DNA of 64,000 nt from contig VXBA01001640.1 of assembly GCA_013399895.1 (NCBI GenBank), positions 62,001 through 126,000 on the forward strand. Reading direction: 5' to 3'. Within the stretch, counting starts at the first letter, position 1, and each line of letters starts with the position of its first letter. The notes under the pieces are model-generated. The model did not search any database. It was not told the origin of the DNA and saw only the letters and a list, made by a program, of their open reading frames with translations. Both the position numbers and the translations under genes were made by a program. Of the stretch, positions 61,759 to 64,000 are shown in pieces. Source of the stretch: Serilophus lunatus (lineage: Eukaryota > Chordata > Aves > Passeriformes > Eurylaimidae).

Positions 61759-63204
61759 ATGACTGACTTCATAGCTGCATGTAGTTTTATCCAAAACAGA
61801 GCTCCATAACCCGTTAATCAGAGGCAAGTGTTGCTGGGCAGATACAAATAGAAATGACTACTGCAAGTGGCTGTGAATAAGCCAAATACTCCTAACAACT
61901 GTTCAAATTTATTATTTGATTAGTTCTAATGTATGTGCAGAATCATCTACAAATCTCACAGATAGATATCTTTAGATCTGAATCAGCACACCTAAGCAAA
62001 TTTATTTTAACCTTGACTGTAGCTCAGCTAATCTTGCTTACTTTTATACTTCTCCAACAGAAAAAATAGAATATATTTTTCTCAGGAAGCCTTGGTGCCT
62101 CCTAAGTTTACTAGATGGTGAGCATAATTTTGTTACCATATTGGAGCAAAATAAAAGCCATTCTGGTAATGAGAATGCCAACAACAAACCACTTGAAGAA
62201 TTATTGATGGAACTTGCTGTAAGGGAAGCAACATATGAGTGTAATTGAATCCTTTAGTGCGAATATAGACACTGTAGTAAAGAAGTATAGAGAACATCAT
62301 ATTTCTCTGTTAGTTTCCTGAAAATAGAGATAAATCATCCTTTTGAGATTCATGGCTTCTTAGATGGAACAGTACACTTTCACACGAGTTGCACTTAATA
62401 TTGGCCAGCACCTTGGAAGATGGAGAACTCTGACCCATCAGCATTTTTCACTTTTGTTGTCTGATCTGGTTATGGATCTGCATGTCAGCCATGTTAGCCA
62501 AATATTCACTGGTCTTTCTCTTAAGGTCAAAAGTCTGCACTCTGTTACCACTATCCATAATGTTGCATAAGCAACCGAGTAAATCTTAAGATCAAAAGTA
62601 CTTCTCTTTCTATACTCCCCACAAATTACTTGTGGAAGCTAACAGCAGTGTGCTATTGTACTATAGGAATGGCTTTGGTGAAATCTTAAGATTATGCACA
62701 GCTGCTGAGCACCACTATTCTTGACTCTAAGGGAAATTAGAGGTTGTTTTGCAGCCAGGGTAAGCTGATGTACTTGTGTCGTCAGAGCTGTGAAGGAAAG
62801 CAAGGTGCAGTAAAATACCTGGTGCTGTGAAAACCCCTAAGATTTCTTTTTAAACATTGAAGCAGGACATGTGATGTGCTGTTCTGAGAGTGGAAAAATT
62901 AAAAAGGATTCCTGGCTGCATTCATGTTTATCCTGTCTGTGTAGATTCCCATTTGTGGCTTTCCAATATTTGTCCCTGAAGTACTGCATATGAACAGACA
63001 GTATAGGTATGGAAAACAGGAAAAGAGGGAAATAATTCAACTGCTAAAGGGGAACCATTATTTCTCAAGGCTGAATGTGGACAGGAGTTCTGATAAGAAA
63101 ATAAATTCTGTAATAAAAAAAAATAAATTGTTAAATATCTTATCTGTAAATAAGAAAATAATTTTTAAAAATGCCAAAATGATGCCCTAATCAGAGGGTT
63201 TATG
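61759..63204. other. Unique AT-rich DNA
   Basis: No gene recognised. The short frame at 62364-62570 lacks splice and family support. The A/T-rich stretch before 63204 may be diverged CR1. Confidence 0.55.
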
Positions 63205-63418
63205 AAAAGAAAAAAATATTTCACAGAAAGAGTGATTCATCATTGAAATGGGCTGTCCAGGGAGATGGTGGAATCACCATCCCTTGAAGTGTTTAAAAAA
63301 AAAGACAGGATGTGTCACTTAGTGCCATGGTTTAGTTGATGAGGCGGTGTTAAGTAATAGGTTGGACTTGGTGATTTCAAAGGTCTTTTCCAATCCAGTT
63401 AATTCTGTGATTCTGTAA
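63205..63418 (+). mobile_element. CR1 LINE 3' end fragment
   Basis: TTTCACAGAAAGAGTGATTCATCATTGAAATGGGCTGTCCAGGGAGATGGTGGAATCACCATCCCTTGAAGTGTTT, TAGTGCCATGGTTTAGTTGATGAGG and GGTTGGACTTGGTGATTTCAAAGGTCTTTTCCAATCC, ending TTCTGTGATTCTGTAAT, match a CR1 3' terminus of yet another subfamily. No coding sequence. Confidence 0.9.
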
Positions 63419-64000
63419 TGCTGAAAACTATAATGTATCTCTAGAAGAGAATATTGTAGGGTTCACACATGAGGAGTGAAGCATCAGACAAGTTCAGAAA
63501 AATTTTACAGCCTGGTAGCAAACTCAATCTTTTGCTGTATGATTTGTTTATAGGACACATTTTTGAACTGAGGCTCAAATCTAAATCTATGACAGCACTC
63601 AAGCTGTCATGTATCTGTGATGAAGAGTCACTTTTTGTAAACTACATGGAAATACACAAACACTTTCAACAATAGTTTACACCAGAAACTGCATTGGATG
63701 TCTCTCTTTCTATATCCAGACTTGAAAGAATTGGACTTCTTGTAATATGTCTTTTTTGAGAAAGACCAATTTTTGAACTTTGCTGGGGAGTTCTCTGGTG
63801 GATCTCTCCAGCTTGACTTGGAGATGAGTTCTGTCTTCAGTAATCAGTGCAGAATAAAAGACAGCACTTGAGATCAGTCAAACATCCTCAATGGTTGTCT
63901 AAACATATTCACCTGAAGAGGAGAGATCTAGTGAACTAAATCTCAAAGAAACTTATGAATGTTAGCTTGGAGCAGGTTGATTGGATATTGATGTTAATGA
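63419..64000. other. Unique AT-rich DNA
   Basis: Nothing recognised up to the window end; the frame at 63469-63675 has no support. Confidence 0.55.

Overview
The window looks like a gene-poor stretch of a bird nuclear chromosome, either intergenic or inside a very large intron. Two things point to birds. The interspersed repeats are almost all CR1 LINEs, recognised by their 3' ends (a GGTTGGAC / TTCCAAC / TTCTATGATTCT-type tail) and by degraded ORF2 code. The long terminal repeats are of the avian ERVL type, with TATATAAA, a T-rich stretch, ATTAAA and a TTATCTCAACC block, and no internal viral genes remain next to them. Nothing is bacterial in character: there are no operons, ribosome binding sites, tRNA or rRNA genes, or CRISPR arrays. 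I recognise no intact protein-coding gene. The open frames of 60-120 codons match the number expected by chance in about 64 kb of AT-rich DNA.

Layout. 1-15 kb: mostly unique AT-rich sequence with a very old CR1 (about 1.06-1.66 kb), an old CR1 tail (about 7.29-7.56 kb) and a few candidate exons (5.2, 10.3 and 15.0-15.3 kb). 15-21 kb: a plus-strand ERVL-type solo LTR (15.37-15.89 kb), a T/G-rich low-complexity tract (16.37-16.49 kb), a minus-strand CR1 (17.65-18.40 kb) and a minus-strand ERVL-type LTR (20.09-20.66 kb). 21-39 kb: unique DNA with a minus-strand LTR (28.25-28.83 kb), a 21-bp poly-C run (30.26 kb) and a minus-strand CR1 (32.35-33.0 kb). 39.0-40.3 kb: the most conspicuous object, a 1.28-kb CpG-rich element bounded by TGTGG...CCACA and read here as a minus-strand solo LTR; its presumed U3 carries three 42-bp tandem units. 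41-50 kb: low-complexity tracts, an unclassified dispersed repeat present twice in the same orientation (about 45.97 and 48.79 kb), an assembly gap of 43 N inside a G-rich tract (47.01 kb) and an AT-only tract (49.2-49.4 kb). 49.7-53 kb: a CR1 tail and a 2.4-kb CR1 copy that still shows endonuclease and reverse-transcriptase motifs. 53.46-54.06 kb: an ERVL-type LTR broken by a 46-bp CR1 tail. 54-64 kb: unique DNA, a possible decayed terminal exon on the minus strand (56.26-56.77 kb), and two more CR1 copies (60.78-61.76 and 63.2-63.42 kb).

How the parts relate. The recognised elements are transposon remains and no functional gene set can be proposed. Their nesting gives a relative history: old CR1 copies first, then ERVL-type LTRs, then a CR1 fragment inserted into one of those LTRs. 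The candidate exons rest on splice-site and reading-frame appearance alone. They are reported as hypotheses with low confidence, because pseudo-exons of this quality are common in vertebrate introns.
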